Below are positions 34,430 to 43,995 of a DNA stretch of 64,000 bases, piece after piece. The notes under the pieces are model-generated. The model saw only the letters and a list, made by a program, of their open reading frames with translations, ran no database searches and had not been told where the DNA came from. Positions within the stretch are counted from its first letter, which is position 1, and every line of letters begins with the position of its first letter. This DNA comes from Mesorhizobium sp. (GTDB taxonomy: Bacteria > Pseudomonadota > Alphaproteobacteria > Rhizobiales > Rhizobiaceae), in assembly GCA_004020315.1 (NCBI GenBank), contig SAQG01000008.1, forward strand, positions 62,001-126,000. Direction: 5' to 3'. The position numbers and the translations under genes were made by a program.

Positions 34430-34786
34430 GGCTTTCCCTTATTGTTCGAGAAGTGGAAACTCGCGGCCATGCAGGTTTGTTCCGGAATCTGAAATGGACA
34501 CTCGCGAATCGCGCCGACGCATCGCGTTGTCGTTGCTCACATTTACGGCGTCTGCAATTCACCCCTCTTCGGGGAAGAGATGGGCTAAGGCCGTGTCGAA
34601 CATGAGCTCCACGGCGTCACCTCCCGGCCGCATTCAATGTGCAGCTTGCGCGATTCCAAGGGTAGATAGCGCTTGTGATGTGCCCCAAACCGCTTGGCGC
34701 ATCGCATGAACCAGGCAGTCGCAAACCTGCCGATTAGGCGTAGGCGACTGCGAAGCGGAGGGTAGCTTTGTTCCGGGAGCGGATAA
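34430..34786. other. Intergenic region without a recognised gene
   Basis: These 357 bases separate the PepSY gene from tRNA-Val. No credible coding frame is seen. A hairpin with perfect eight-base arms GCAGTCGC (34715-34722) and GCGACTGC (34744-34751) lies 36 bases beyond the tRNA 3' end. It could be a processing or termination structure, although no T-run follows on either strand. Confidence 0.5.
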
Positions 34787-34861
34787 TGGTGGGCGATGCA
34801 GGGATTGAACCTGCGACCCCACCCGTGTGAAGGGTGTGCTCTCCCGCTGAGCTAATCGCCC
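34787..34861 (-). tRNA. tRNA-Val (anticodon CAC)
   Basis: On the minus strand the 75-base gene folds as a full cloverleaf. The acceptor GGGCGAT pairs with ATCGCCC, followed by encoded ACCA. The D-arm is GCTC/GAGC. The anticodon arm CACCC-TTCACAC-GGGTG gives CAC. The T-arm GCAGG-TTCAATC-CCTGC is perfect. It decodes GUG. Confidence 0.96.
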
Positions 34862-34987
34862 GCTCGTTGCCCGAAGGCCAAGCGCGCCGCGATATAAGGG
34901 AGGCCGGCCGGGGAAGTCAAGGCGATGTCCCGGCGTTCCGACGAAGACCGAATGGAACCCCACCGGGAACGGCCCGATCACTGTCGC

Positions 34988-35671
34988 TCAGTGCCCCGCA
35001 GCGGCAATCAGGCGCTCGGCCAGACCAAGCGTCAGCGCATCGAAATGCGAGATTACCGCCGACGGTTCGAATTCGCGCACATGGCGGTCGGTGTAGCCGA
35101 AATCAACCGCGACCACGGGAATGCCAGCGGCTTTCGCCGTATCGATGTCGGTCTGCGAATCACCGACCATCAGCGCGCGGTGCGGATCGCCGCCGGCCAG
35201 CACGATGGTTTCGGTCAGATGGCGCGGGTCGGGCTTGCGGAACGTAAACGTGTCCTGACCGCAAATCGCAGCGAAATGCTTCGCCAGGCCGAGCGCCTCG
35301 ATCAGCGCCACCGAGTTGGCTTCGTATTTGTTCGTGCAGACGGCCAAGAGATAACCGGCTGCCTCGAATCGGGCGATCGTCTCGATGACGCCGGGGTAGG
35401 GGCGCGATTTGCCCGGGATGTTGTCGGAGTAGTGATCGAGGAACAGCTTTAGCAATCGGTCGTGTTCCTCCACCGCCAGCGATCTTTGCTGCGCGGCGTG
35501 CGCGCGCTCGATCATCACCCGCCCGCCATGGCCGACGAAGCGCTTGAAGCCGGCCTCATCGACGGCTGCGAGTTCGCTGGCGGCAAGGCTGTGATTGAGA
35601 CTGTCGAGCAGGTCCGGCGCTGTATCGATCAGCGTCCCGTCGAGGTCGAACACGATGATCGGTCGGGTCAT
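34988..35671 (-). CDS. gph: Phosphoglycolate phosphatase
   Basis: A 227-residue HAD-superfamily hydrolase. The nucleophile motif is VFDLDGTLIDTAPDL (Asp9, Asp11), motif II is VCTNK, the Lys is in FRKPDPRHL and motif IV is MVGDSQTDIDTAKAAG. The cap domain includes GHGGRVMIERA. Length and motifs match Gph, which removes 2-phosphoglycolate formed during DNA repair or carbon metabolism. It is divergent from rpiA, a common rhizobial arrangement. Confidence 0.92.
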   Translation of the reverse strand: MTRPIIVFDLDGTLIDTAPDLLDSLNHSLAASELAAVDEAGFKRFVGHGGRVMIERAHAAQQRSLAVEEHDRLLKLFLDHYSDNIPGKSRPYPGVIETIARFEAAGYLLAVCTNKYEANSVALIEALGLAKHFAAICGQDTFTFRKPDPRHLTETIVLAGGDPHRALMVGDSQTDIDTAKAAGIPVVAVDFGYTDRHVREFEPSAVISHFDALTLGLAERLIAAAGH

Positions 35672-35821
35672 GGCCTGTCCTGTGACGATTGCGCTGCCGG
35701 CACGCGATAGCCGCTGCAGCCCATCCAGGCAAGCAGTGCTTGGTCAATCCACAGGGCAAACTCTTTGACCGGACGGGCAAAGATGCTAGGAGCGCCGAAA
35801 CAAGCGAAATCCGGGGCAGGT

Positions 35822-36550
35822 ATGAATGCGAGGCAACTGAAGGTCGAGGCCGCGCGGGCGGCACTTGCCCATGTAACTGATGGCATGCGGCTCGGCATCG
35901 GCACCGGCTCGACGGCCGAGGAGTTCGTTCGGCTGCTCGCCGAAAAGGTCGCCACCGGCCTTACCATCATCGGCGTGCCGACCTCGGAGCGCACCGCCAT
36001 CCTTTGCGGCGAACTTGGCGTGCCCCTTTCGACGCTGGAGGAAACGCCCGAACTCGACCTTACCATCGACGGCGCCGACGAGATCGATCCGGCGCTGACA
36101 TTGATCAAGGGCGGCGGCGGTGCGCTGCTGCGCGAAAAGATCGTGGCGGCGGCTTCCGCCCGCATGATCGTCATTGCCGACCGTTCGAAGATGGTCGAGA
36201 CGCTCGGCCGTTTTCCACTGCCAATCGAGGTCAACCCGTTCGGCCTGCGTGCCACGGAAATCGCGGTTGCCGCGGCGGCCGGAAGGCTCGGCCTTTCCGG
36301 TCCCGTCACATTGAGGATGACGGGGAGCCAGCCTTTTGTTACAGACGGCGGCCATTTTATCCTCGATGCATCTTTTGGCCGCATTCCGGATACAAGAGCG
36401 CTTTCGAATGCTCTCCATGCCATTCCGGGCGTGGTCGAGCATGGTCTTTTCATCGGGCTGGCATCAGCGGCCATCGTAGCCGGCGACGGCGTCCAAACTG
36501 TCCACGCCGCCCGAAAACCAGGGAGTTCTACCGATCATGATGTTGCATAA
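35822..36550 (+). CDS. rpiA: Ribose-5-phosphate isomerase A
   Basis: A 242-residue enzyme interconverting ribose 5-phosphate and ribulose 5-phosphate. Family landmarks are [41 protein letters not shown] with the catalytic Asp, and ALLREKIVA. The end, [12 protein letters not shown], is also typical. The start at 35822 is chosen because coding similarity begins there; an upstream frame start at 35765 adds 19 residues. The DUF2059 gene overlaps its 3' end by 14 bases. Confidence 0.95.
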   Translation: MNARQLKVEAARAALAHVTDGMRLGIGTGSTAEEFVRLLAEKVATGLTIIGVPTSERTAILCGELGVPLSTLEETPELDLTIDGADEIDPALTLIKGGGGALLREKIVAAASARMIVIADRSKMVETLGRFPLPIEVNPFGLRATEIAVAAAAGRLGLSGPVTLRMTGSQPFVTDGGHFILDASFGRIPDTRALSNALHAIPGVVEHGLFIGLASAAIVAGDGVQTVHAARKPGSSTDHDVA

Positions 36551-37112
36551 CCGGGTTCGCCGTTTTTCTGCCATTCTGGCAGCTTCAGCCGTCTTTGCGT
36601 TTTCATCGCCGGCGTTCTCGCAGGACGTCACCGACGGGCATCTGAAGGCTGCCCGCGCCGCGGTCGCGGCGATCCACGCGACGGACCCGTTCGACAACAT
36701 CCTGCCGCAGGCCGCCGCCGCGCTTCAGCAGCAGCTTATCCAAAAGAACCCGGACATGCAGGAGCTGATCGGCAGGACCATCAGCGAAAAGGCGCTGGCC
36801 CTGGCCTCGCGCCGCGCCGATCTGGAAAAGGAAGCTGCCATGGCCTATGCCAAGGTATTTTCCGAAAAAGAGCTTACCGAAATCGCCGCTTTCTACAATT
36901 CCGATTCCGGCAAGAAGCTGCTTGACAGCGGCCCGGCCGTGACGCGTGAACTGCTCAAGGCCGCCGACATCTGGCAGAACGGTGTCGCTCGCGATCTCGC
37001 CCAGCAGGTCGGCGAAACGCTTGCCGCGGCAGCGAAAGCCACAGCGCCGGCGGCACCGGCCGATGCCGCGGCTCCTGCGGCTGGCACGCAGACGGAAGCA
37101 CCAAAGAACTGA
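36537..37112 (+). CDS. DUF2059 exported protein
   Basis: A 191-residue protein with a signal peptide ending PAFSQDV. The DUF2059 domain occupies about residues 75-130 and includes [20 protein letters not shown] and the following [12 protein letters not shown]. The C-terminal 30 residues are Ala/Pro-rich and probably disordered. It overlaps the rpiA end and is followed by gor, an order common in rhizobia. Function unknown; periplasmic location expected. Confidence 0.9.
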   Translation: MMLHNRVRRFSAILAASAVFAFSSPAFSQDVTDGHLKAARAAVAAIHATDPFDNILPQAAAALQQQLIQKNPDMQELIGRTISEKALALASRRADLEKEAAMAYAKVFSEKELTEIAAFYNSDSGKKLLDSGPAVTRELLKAADIWQNGVARDLAQQVGETLAAAAKATAPAAPADAAAPAAGTQTEAPKN

Positions 37113-37262
37113 GCATAGTTCCGGCGGCGTTATCGCTGCTGGACCGGAAAGCTCGGCCTCCGTTGCGCGTCCGACAGGATGCGCGGCGTCCGGTCCTGGC
37201 TTTTCTTTTGGTGGTTTGCAGCCTACCTGTCTCAGACATTTTGAAGGGCAAGGAGCCGCATC

Positions 37263-38651
37263 ATGGCCGTCTATGACTACGATCTTTTTGTCATCGGCGG
37301 CGGCTCCGGCGGGGTGAGGGCGGCGCGCGTGGCGGCGGCACTCGGCAAGCGCGTCGGCATTGCCGAGGAATACCGCTATGGCGGCACCTGCGTCATTCGC
37401 GGCTGCGTGCCGAAGAAGCTCTATGTCTATGCCTCGCAATTTCCCGAACACTTTGCCGACGCCGCCGGTTATGGCTGGACCGTGCCGCAGGCGAGCTTCG
37501 ACTGGCAGACATTGGTGGCCAACAAGGATAGCGAGATCAGCCGGCTGGAAGCCATCTACAGGAAGAATGTCGAAGGGGCCGGCGGCGAGACGTTTCAGTC
37601 GCGCGCCATGCTGGTCGATCCGCATGTGGTGCATCTTCTCGGCGAGGACCGTACCGTCACCGCCGACCAGATTCTCATCGCCACCGGCGGCCGCCCGTCG
37701 CCGCACCCGGCTCTGCCCGGCCATGAGCACTGCATTTTTTCGAACGAAGCGTTCGACCTCAAGGAATTGCCGAAGGCGATCATGATCGAGGGCGGCGGCT
37801 ATATCGCCGTCGAATTCGCCAACATCTTTCATGGCCTCGGCGTCGACACAACGCTGGTCTATCGTGGCAAGGAGATCCTCTCCCGCTTCGACATGGATCT
37901 CAGGCGCATGCTGCACGAGACAATGGAAAGGAAGGGGATAAAAATCCTCTGCCATGCCGTATCCGAATGGGTCAGGAAGCGACCCGACGGGCGCCTCGAC
38001 GCTGTCCTCACCGGCGGCAAGGTGCTGACGGTCGATCAGGTCATGCTCGCCATCGGGCGTCTGCCCAACACCGAGGACATGGGGCTTGAGGGCGTCGGCA
38101 TCGAGATGACCAGGACCGGCGCCATCCATGTGGACCAATATTCGCGCACCAGCATCGACAACATCTGGGCGATCGGCGACGTCACCAACCGCGTGCAATT
38201 GACGCCGGTGGCGATCCATGAGGCGATGTGTTTCGTCGAGACCGCCTTCAAGGGCAACCCGACCGCGCCCGACCATGAAACGATCGCCACCGCGGTGTTC
38301 TCGCAGCCCGAGATCGGCACGGTCGGCCTGTCGGAAGACGAGGCCATAAAGCGTTTCTCCGACGTCGAGGTCTACCGCGCCACCTTCCGGCCGATGCGCA
38401 ACACGCTGTCGGGCCGCGACGAAAAGATGCTGATGAAGCTGGTGGTCGACGGCGCCTCGAAAAAAGTGCTCGGCGCCCATATCCTCGGGCCGGATGCCGG
38501 CGAGATGGCGCAGCTTCTCGGCATTCCGCTAAAGGCTGGGCTGACCAAGGACGATTTCGATCGCACGATGGCCGTGCACCCGACGGCGGCGGAAGAACTC
38601 GTCACCATGTACAAGCCGACCTACCGGGTGAGGAACGGCGAGCGCGCCTGA
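37263..38651 (+). CDS. gor: Glutathione reductase
   Basis: A 462-residue FAD- and NADPH-dependent disulfide oxidoreductase that keeps glutathione reduced. The FAD loop is LFVIGGGSGGVRAAR and the redox disulfide is GGTCVIRGCVPKK (Cys43, Cys48). The NADPH-binding EGGGYIAVEFANIF is followed by Arg-containing RGKEILSRFD. The C-terminal VHPTAAEELVTM holds the catalytic His-Glu pair. AAGGAG precedes the start. The operon is rpiA-DUF2059-gor, linking pentose phosphate NADPH supply with glutathione recycling. Confidence 0.95.
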   Translation: MAVYDYDLFVIGGGSGGVRAARVAAALGKRVGIAEEYRYGGTCVIRGCVPKKLYVYASQFPEHFADAAGYGWTVPQASFDWQTLVANKDSEISRLEAIYRKNVEGAGGETFQSRAMLVDPHVVHLLGEDRTVTADQILIATGGRPSPHPALPGHEHCIFSNEAFDLKELPKAIMIEGGGYIAVEFANIFHGLGVDTTLVYRGKEILSRFDMDLRRMLHETMERKGIKILCHAVSEWVRKRPDGRLDAVLTGGKVLTVDQVMLAIGRLPNTEDMGLEGVGIEMTRTGAIHVDQYSRTSIDNIWAIGDVTNRVQLTPVAIHEAMCFVETAFKGNPTAPDHETIATAVFSQPEIGTVGLSEDEAIKRFSDVEVYRATFRPMRNTLSGRDEKMLMKLVVDGASKKVLGAHILGPDAGEMAQLLGIPLKAGLTKDDFDRTMAVHPTAAEELVTMYKPTYRVRNGERA

Positions 38652-38672
38652 CGTTTTGCCCGCCCGTCGCCA

Positions 38673-38888
38673 ATGGAGCATTCTATGCACGCATCCAATG
38701 GTGCCGCACCACTCGACCGCAACTTTGGCCGACGTCTGGACCAGGTCGTCGATCGGGCTATCGAGGAGGCTCGCATTGTCGGCGCGGTTATCCTGGTCGC
38801 CCGACGCGCTGCGCGACTATGGCCGGCAGGCCTGACTTGTCACCTGCTGCGATTGCAGCGGGCAGGGCAGCATCACCAGCGACACTGA
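38673..38888 (+). pseudogene. Remnant of a beta-lactamase-family serine hydrolase gene
   Basis: The first 37 codons (FGRRLDQVVDRAIEEARIVG, then AVILVARR) read like the N-terminus of class C beta-lactamase-type esterases. After that the similarity stops: the expected GELVYRRAAGLADRE segment is scrambled and the frame ends at 71 codons. No Ser-x-x-Lys active site is present in any frame before the next gene. The remainder to 38945 holds nothing recognisable. It is interpreted as the stub of a deleted gene downstream of gor. Confidence 0.4.
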
Positions 38889-38945
38889 GAATAGATCACC
38901 AATCCCGGGCAAGACGCGACAGTGGGCAACGATATCATATCGCCG

Positions 38946-40925
38946 CTATTTCTGCCTCATGCGGCGAGGGAAGCGCAGCCATTTTTCCTCGACCGGCCTT
39001 GGGTGCGCGAGGATGGTGGTGAGCTCGACCGGCAGGCTCGGCGCCAGCGGCTTTTTGGTCGCGACGCCATCCGCGATGGTAACGATGCTGTGGTAGAATT
39101 CGGCGCCTGAAAGCGATCTTGGCGGCACGGCTTCGTGCATGATCGAGATCACCGTGACGTCGGGACAATTGTCCTTGATCGCCTGGTGGAAGGCGATCTT
39201 CCCTTCGGGATCGAGCGCGCCGGTCGCTTCGTCGAGGAACAGCAGCCCCGGCTGCTGCAGCACGATGCGAGCGACAACCAGCTTCTGTTTCTGGCCGCCC
39301 GAAAGCACCTGGTCCCAGCTCATTCCCTCGCGGGTTTCATCGGCCATGTGCTCGATGAAATCGCCAAGGCCTGCTCTGTGCAGAGCCGATGCAACCTGCG
39401 TGTCGGTGTGATCGCGCTCTGAGCCGGGCAGGCAGACCAGTTGCTTCAGCGAGACCTGCTGCAGCTTGACCTCCTGGGCGGCATAGAAACTTTCCACCCC
39501 TTCCGGGAAGACGATGGTGCCGCGGCCATACGGCCACAAGCCGTTGATCGCCTTGATCAGCGATGTCTTGCCGCAGCCTGATTCGCCTTTCAGGAACGTC
39601 CATTCGCCGCGTCGGAAGCGCAAATTCGCGGCGCTCAGGAAGGGCGTGGCGTCCTCGCCCTGATGGGTCAGCTCCAGCTTCTGGATGGTCAAGCCGAAAA
39701 CCGGGTTCTGGCGATCGTAACGGAAATCGGAGCAGCCGGTGAGACTGTAGAATTCCTGCGGGCGCTGGACGTTTTCGATCGCGTTGGCGAGTTCGGTCAC
39801 GCGTTGGCTGTTGGCGCGCAGCGCCGCGATGGAAGGCATGACATGGATGAACCACGAACATTGACTGATCAGTGAGTTGACCATCTCGGAGCCGGTTATG
39901 TAGCCCTTGAGATCGAAACGGTTGTGGATGTAGGGCACGAGGCCCGGCGCATAGGCGACAACGCGGGCGCCGATGAAATTGTAGACCAGTTCGAAAGAAC
40001 GGTAGCTGGTGTTGACGATGTTCAGCCTCGCCCAGGTGCGGTCGATGTCGACATAGAGCCGGTCGTGCATTGTCTTTTGCACGTTCTCGCCCTGTGAGGC
40101 GGCAACGTGGAAACTGCGGCGCAGGAACGTGGTCAGTTCGCCGCGATAACTGCCTTCGGATTGCTGCATCTGGATGTTGAGCCGTTCCAGCAACCTGCCG
40201 AGCTTCACCGCGATCCAGGTGTTCAGCGGCACGTATATGGCGACCGCCAGGAAAGCCAGGACCGCGCTGCCATAGCTGCCGAGGAATTCCAGCCCTTTCA
40301 CCTCCGCCGAGGTTTCAAGTAGTTTCCGACCGACGAAATAAAGCGATGTAGCGACAGCCATGACCCCCATGGCGAGGCCGATGGCGCCGCCGGTCATGTC
40401 CTTGATCGATTCCTGGACGCGCTGGTCGATGTTGTCGGGAGCGGCGCTGCCGGAGGAGCCATGCTGAGCATGGAAATGCGTGTGATTGGTGTCGAGAAGC
40501 GCTTCGTTGAAACGGCTGTCCAGCCAACCGCGCCATTTGCGATGCAGCGTTGCGGAAACAAAGGTGCGGATGCCGGTAAAGCCCGCGTCCTTGAGCACGA
40601 CCAGAAGGATGAGCACGCCGGCGTTGGTGAGCAGCGATGCAAGCGGCGTGGTGTTCGCGGCATCGTGGTAAAAGGCGATCGAGTTGACCAGTTCCCCGGA
40701 TGCTTCGGCGAACCAGACGCCGGCTTTGCTGGAGAGCGCGGTAAACAGCGCAATGACCAGCGTCAGCGTCCAGGCCTCAACCCAGCGGTCCGAGAACCAG
40801 TAGGCCCGCATCAGTCCCCAGAAGCTGCGCATCGAGGAAACCGGTGTCAGGAGCGGCGACCTTGCGGCGCCGCGGAGCCATTTTTCCGATATTGAATGTC
40901 GCTCTGGTCTGCCGACCCGAATCAC
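38946..40925 (-). CDS. ABC transporter, fused membrane and ATPase domains (YddA/SbmA-like)
   Basis: A 659-residue half-transporter. The N-terminal domain has about six membrane segments of the ABC_membrane_2 type (AYWFSDRWVEAWTLTLVIAL, later HRKWRGWLDSRFNEALL and YIHNRFDLKGYITGSEM). The ATPase domain contains Walker A GESGCGKTSLIKA, signature LSGGQKQKLVVAR and Walker B LLFLDEATGALDPEG. Family members move antimicrobial peptides, cobalamin or long acyl groups. The start is uncertain: GTG at 40925 is used, TTG at 40937 and ATG at 40832 are alternatives. A 17-base palindrome lies just upstream. Confidence 0.88.
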   Translation of the reverse strand: MIRVGRPERHSISEKWLRGAARSPLLTPVSSMRSFWGLMRAYWFSDRWVEAWTLTLVIALFTALSSKAGVWFAEASGELVNSIAFYHDAANTTPLASLLTNAGVLILLVVLKDAGFTGIRTFVSATLHRKWRGWLDSRFNEALLDTNHTHFHAQHGSSGSAAPDNIDQRVQESIKDMTGGAIGLAMGVMAVATSLYFVGRKLLETSAEVKGLEFLGSYGSAVLAFLAVAIYVPLNTWIAVKLGRLLERLNIQMQQSEGSYRGELTTFLRRSFHVAASQGENVQKTMHDRLYVDIDRTWARLNIVNTSYRSFELVYNFIGARVVAYAPGLVPYIHNRFDLKGYITGSEMVNSLISQCSWFIHVMPSIAALRANSQRVTELANAIENVQRPQEFYSLTGCSDFRYDRQNPVFGLTIQKLELTHQGEDATPFLSAANLRFRRGEWTFLKGESGCGKTSLIKAINGLWPYGRGTIVFPEGVESFYAAQEVKLQQVSLKQLVCLPGSERDHTDTQVASALHRAGLGDFIEHMADETREGMSWDQVLSGGQKQKLVVARIVLQQPGLLFLDEATGALDPEGKIAFHQAIKDNCPDVTVISIMHEAVPPRSLSGAEFYHSIVTIADGVATKKPLAPSLPVELTTILAHPRPVEEKWLRFPRRMRQK

Positions 40926-40937
40926 AATCCCGCCCAA

Positions 40938-41324
40938 ACCTCTTTTAGTTTTGTTACAGACAGTAACACCAATTGATCATTTTCGATTATCTTTTCTCGG
41001 CCTGTGCGGGATTGAACCCCTGGCCGTTGCCATTAAGCAACAGCGGCAACGCCATGCGGTGCCACTCTCCGCGCATGTTTTCTTTATAATTTCAATGAGT
41101 TATTGGTTCACGATGCGAGCGCCGGCATCTTCCCCAAGGGAAAGCTTTTTGCACAGTTTTGTTATCGGAAGAGCCCGGTTGATCGGCCGATTTTGTGCTT
41201 CGGAAGACGAATCGACGCAAAGACGCGTCTCATCTTTGTTGCCATATCGACCTGGCAGCAGCCGGAAAAGTGACCGGAGGGGCTGTGACGATGTCGCCAA
41301 ACGCGCCTATGGAAATGGCGTCTA
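40938..41324. other. Intergenic region upstream of the ABC transporter
   Basis: These 387 bases have no recognised gene. The left end contains the palindrome at 40952-40968. A GGGATTGAACCC stretch near 41009 recalls a tRNA T-arm but has no pairing stems around it. Confidence 0.5.
40952..40968. promoter_or_regulatory. Operator-like palindrome before the ABC transporter gene
   Basis: TGTTAC and GTAACA form perfect six-base arms around AGACA. The site ends 27 bases before the GTG start at 40925. Size and symmetry suit a dimeric repressor such as a TetR or MarR protein; none is adjacent. Confidence 0.45.
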
Positions 41325-42005
41325 TCAGTTGGCTTTCTCCAACTCGCCCCGCGCCTTTGCCGCCGCAACCTGGCGAATGGCGTCGGTGAGCGTGTCGGCG
41401 TCTTGCGCGCCCATCACTGCATACTTGCCCTCAAGCAGGAAGCACGGCACGCCCGTGATGCCCATGCGCGAAGCAGTGGCGATTTCGGTGCGTACCGCCT
41501 CGACATCGGCGTCCGTCGGCAAAAGCGTCTCGACGATGGACGCATCCATGCCGGCTTCGCGGGCGGCGTTGATCAGAACGACATGGTCGCCGAGATTGGC
41601 GCCTTCCTCGAAATTCAACTGGAACAGACGTCGCACCAGCCGGTTCTGCATGACCTCGCCGGCGGCACCAGCCCAGCGGATGAGGCGGTGCGCGTCCAGC
41701 GTGTTGGGCGCAACCTTGATGGCGGCGAAGGCGAAGTTGATGCCCTCAGCTTCGCCCAATGGCTCGATGCGGGCGTGGATCTCGCGGATGCGTTCGTCGC
41801 TGCCGAATTTGGCCACCATGTATTCGCGGCGGTCCTTGCCTTCGGGCGGGATGGTTGGGTCGAGCTGGAACGGCCGCCAGCGAACATGCACTTCGACATC
41901 GTTTGCCGCGGCGATCGCCTTGTCGAGCCGCTTCTGGCCGATGAAGCACCAGGGGCAGACGACGTCGGAGACCACATCGACGGTAATCGACTTCTCGTCG
42001 CTCAT
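41325..42005 (-). CDS. DsbA-family oxidoreductase (FrnE-like)
   Basis: A 226-residue cytoplasmic thioredoxin-fold protein without signal peptide. The active site is DVVCPWCFIGQKRL (Cys17, Cys20). The helical insertion contains RWRPFQLDPTIPPEGKDR, typical of FrnE, and the cis-Pro loop is GITGVPCFLLEGKYAV. FrnE-like proteins act as disulfide isomerases or in oxidative stress defence. It lies 22 bases after the peptide-binding protein gene, probably in one transcript. Confidence 0.92.
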   Translation of the reverse strand: MSDEKSITVDVVSDVVCPWCFIGQKRLDKAIAAANDVEVHVRWRPFQLDPTIPPEGKDRREYMVAKFGSDERIREIHARIEPLGEAEGINFAFAAIKVAPNTLDAHRLIRWAGAAGEVMQNRLVRRLFQLNFEEGANLGDHVVLINAAREAGMDASIVETLLPTDADVEAVRTEIATASRMGITGVPCFLLEGKYAVMGAQDADTLTDAIRQVAAAKARGELEKAN

Positions 42006-42027
42006 CTTGATCTCCTGTTCCGAAGAG

Positions 42028-43848
42028 TCACTTCGGCTTGCGCCACCATGTCGGCAGTCGATAACCGGATATGGGAGTCTTTCGCGGATGTTCCAGATAG
42101 CTCCAGTAGGCGAGCCATTGCTGCGTGTTGTGCTGCATCGGAACCATGTAGTGGCCGGAGATCAACAACCTGTCGAGGACCCGCACAGCGGCAACATAAT
42201 CTTCGCGGCTGCGGGCGTCGACCATCGCCTCAAGTGCTGCATCTATCGCCGGATCGGCGACGCCGGCAAGATTGAACGACCCTTCGGCATTGGCGGCAGC
42301 CGATCCCCAGCGCCCGAACTGCTCGATGCCCGGCGACAGCGAGTTCTCGAAGCCGCTGGCGCCGATCAGCACCTCGAAATCGAAACGTTGCTTGCGCGAC
42401 TGGATCTGGTCGCCGTCAAGGCTGCGGATGGTGACATCGATGCCGATCTTCGCCAGCGTGCGCTGGTAGATGGCGGCAAGGCGCTCCTCGTTCTGGGAGG
42501 CGGTCAGGATCTCGAAGCCGAAGGGTTTCCCCTCGGGATCGAGCATCACTCCATCCTGCAAGGCATAGCCCGCGCCTTTGAATAGGTCGAAGGCAGCTTT
42601 CAGCACCTTGCGGTCCTGGCCCGAGCCGTCGGTGACCGGTGGCCGCCAGGTGCCGTCCATGACATCGGCTGGCACACGACCCGGGTAGGGTGCCAGGAGC
42701 GCTTTTTCCCTATCGTCGGCCGGATGGCCGAGTGCCGACAGCTCGGAGTTCTGCCAATAGCTCATCGTGCGCATGTACTTGCCGCCAAACAAGTTCTTGT
42801 TGGCCCATTCGAAGTCGTAGAGCATGCCGAGCGCGCGTCGAACGACCGGACTGGAAAACTTCTGCAGCCGTGTGTTGAACAGGAACCCCGTCACCACTGG
42901 CGGGATGCCGGTGTCGAACGTTTCGGCGATCACGTCGCCCCTGTGGAAGGCCGGGAAGTCTAGATCGCGTTCGCGCTTGACCGGATCGCCATCGTCAGCG
43001 ATGGCGCAGATGCCTTTCTTGAAAGCTTCCAGCTTGGCGTTGGCATTGAGGAAATATTCGATGGTGATCTGGTCGTAATTGTCGAAACCGCGCTTGGCGG
43101 GGATGTCCTTGCCCCAATAATTTGGGTTGCGCTTGAAGACGATGCGCTGGCCGGGCGCCACGTGCGCCACGGTGTACGGGCCGCTGCCGATCACCGGTTT
43201 CAGCGTGGTCCTGTCGAAGGTCTCCTTGTCAAAAGCGTGCTTCGGTACGATTGGCGTCATCGCGATAACCAACGGAGTCTCGCGGTTAGCCTTGTCATTG
43301 AACGTAAAACGCACGCTGCGGTCGCCGATTTTTTCCAGTTTGGCGACCATGCTCATACGGGCGCTGTAGGGCGGTCGGCCTTTCTCGGTAAAAACGTCGT
43401 AGGTGAACAGCACGTCTTCCGCAGTCACCGGTTGGCCATCAGACCACTTGGCCCTCGGATCGAGGTGGAATTCGATGCTCTTGCGCTCTGGATCCATGTC
43501 GGCAGTGTCAGCAAGCAGCCCGTAAAGACTGAAGGCTTCATCGTCATTGCGCTGCATCAACGGCTCGAAGACGAGATTGCCGAAGATCTTGTCGATCATG
43601 CCGCGCGCTGTCGTGCGCAGGCTTTTCAGGATGAACGGGTTGAGATTGTCGAAGCTGCCGACGACGCAATAGGTGATGCTGCCCCCCTTCGGCGCATCGG
43701 GATTGACGTAGTTGAAATGCGTATAGTCGGACGGCAGCGCCGGCTCGCCCTGCATGGCGATCGCGTGTTTCGGCTCCGACAGCGCTGGCTGGGGCGAAAG
43801 GGTGACAAACGAGATCGCGGCGATCAGCCAAACAAGAACGCGGCCCAT
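42028..43848 (-). CDS. Extracellular peptide-type ABC substrate-binding protein (YejA-like)
   Basis: A 606-residue SBP_bac_5 protein with a signal peptide ending PALSEPKHA. The mature N-terminus, MQGEPALPSDYTHFNYVNPD followed by APKGGSITY, is typical of YejA. LSALGHPADDREKALLAPYP and the late MVPMQHNTQQWLAYW are also family features. AAGGAGA six bases upstream fixes the start at 43848. It probably binds oligopeptides or microcin-like ligands. The permease and ATPase genes usually found with yejA are not adjacent, so it must use a transporter encoded elsewhere. Confidence 0.9.
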   Translation of the reverse strand: MGRVLVWLIAAISFVTLSPQPALSEPKHAIAMQGEPALPSDYTHFNYVNPDAPKGGSITYCVVGSFDNLNPFILKSLRTTARGMIDKIFGNLVFEPLMQRNDDEAFSLYGLLADTADMDPERKSIEFHLDPRAKWSDGQPVTAEDVLFTYDVFTEKGRPPYSARMSMVAKLEKIGDRSVRFTFNDKANRETPLVIAMTPIVPKHAFDKETFDRTTLKPVIGSGPYTVAHVAPGQRIVFKRNPNYWGKDIPAKRGFDNYDQITIEYFLNANAKLEAFKKGICAIADDGDPVKRERDLDFPAFHRGDVIAETFDTGIPPVVTGFLFNTRLQKFSSPVVRRALGMLYDFEWANKNLFGGKYMRTMSYWQNSELSALGHPADDREKALLAPYPGRVPADVMDGTWRPPVTDGSGQDRKVLKAAFDLFKGAGYALQDGVMLDPEGKPFGFEILTASQNEERLAAIYQRTLAKIGIDVTIRSLDGDQIQSRKQRFDFEVLIGASGFENSLSPGIEQFGRWGSAAANAEGSFNLAGVADPAIDAALEAMVDARSREDYVAAVRVLDRLLISGHYMVPMQHNTQQWLAYWSYLEHPRKTPISGYRLPTWWRKPK

Positions 43849-43995
43849 GACCGTCTCCTTACTGGGGCGGCTTGATGATTCGGAGCGCACCCTAACATGA
43901 GCCGGCCGCCTCCCGGCCGATCGCGAAGTTAAGAATTGCGAGTATCGGGCTGGATTCGGCACCGCTTGCGGTGTAACACGCCGTCCGAAGTCATT

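Noticed and set aside
36603..38480. 625-codon open frame antisense to the DUF2059 and gor genes
   Set aside because: It mirrors the codon bias of two well-supported genes on the other strand, has no recognisable domain and no ribosome-binding site; typical high-GC shadow.
41003..41030. tRNA-like T-arm (GGGATTGAACCC)
   Set aside because: No acceptor, D or anticodon stems around it; the flanking bases do not pair.
40951..42585. 544-codon open frame across an intergenic region, the FrnE-like gene and the binding-protein gene
   Set aside because: It spans two supported genes on the other strand and a promoter palindrome; no homology in its translation.
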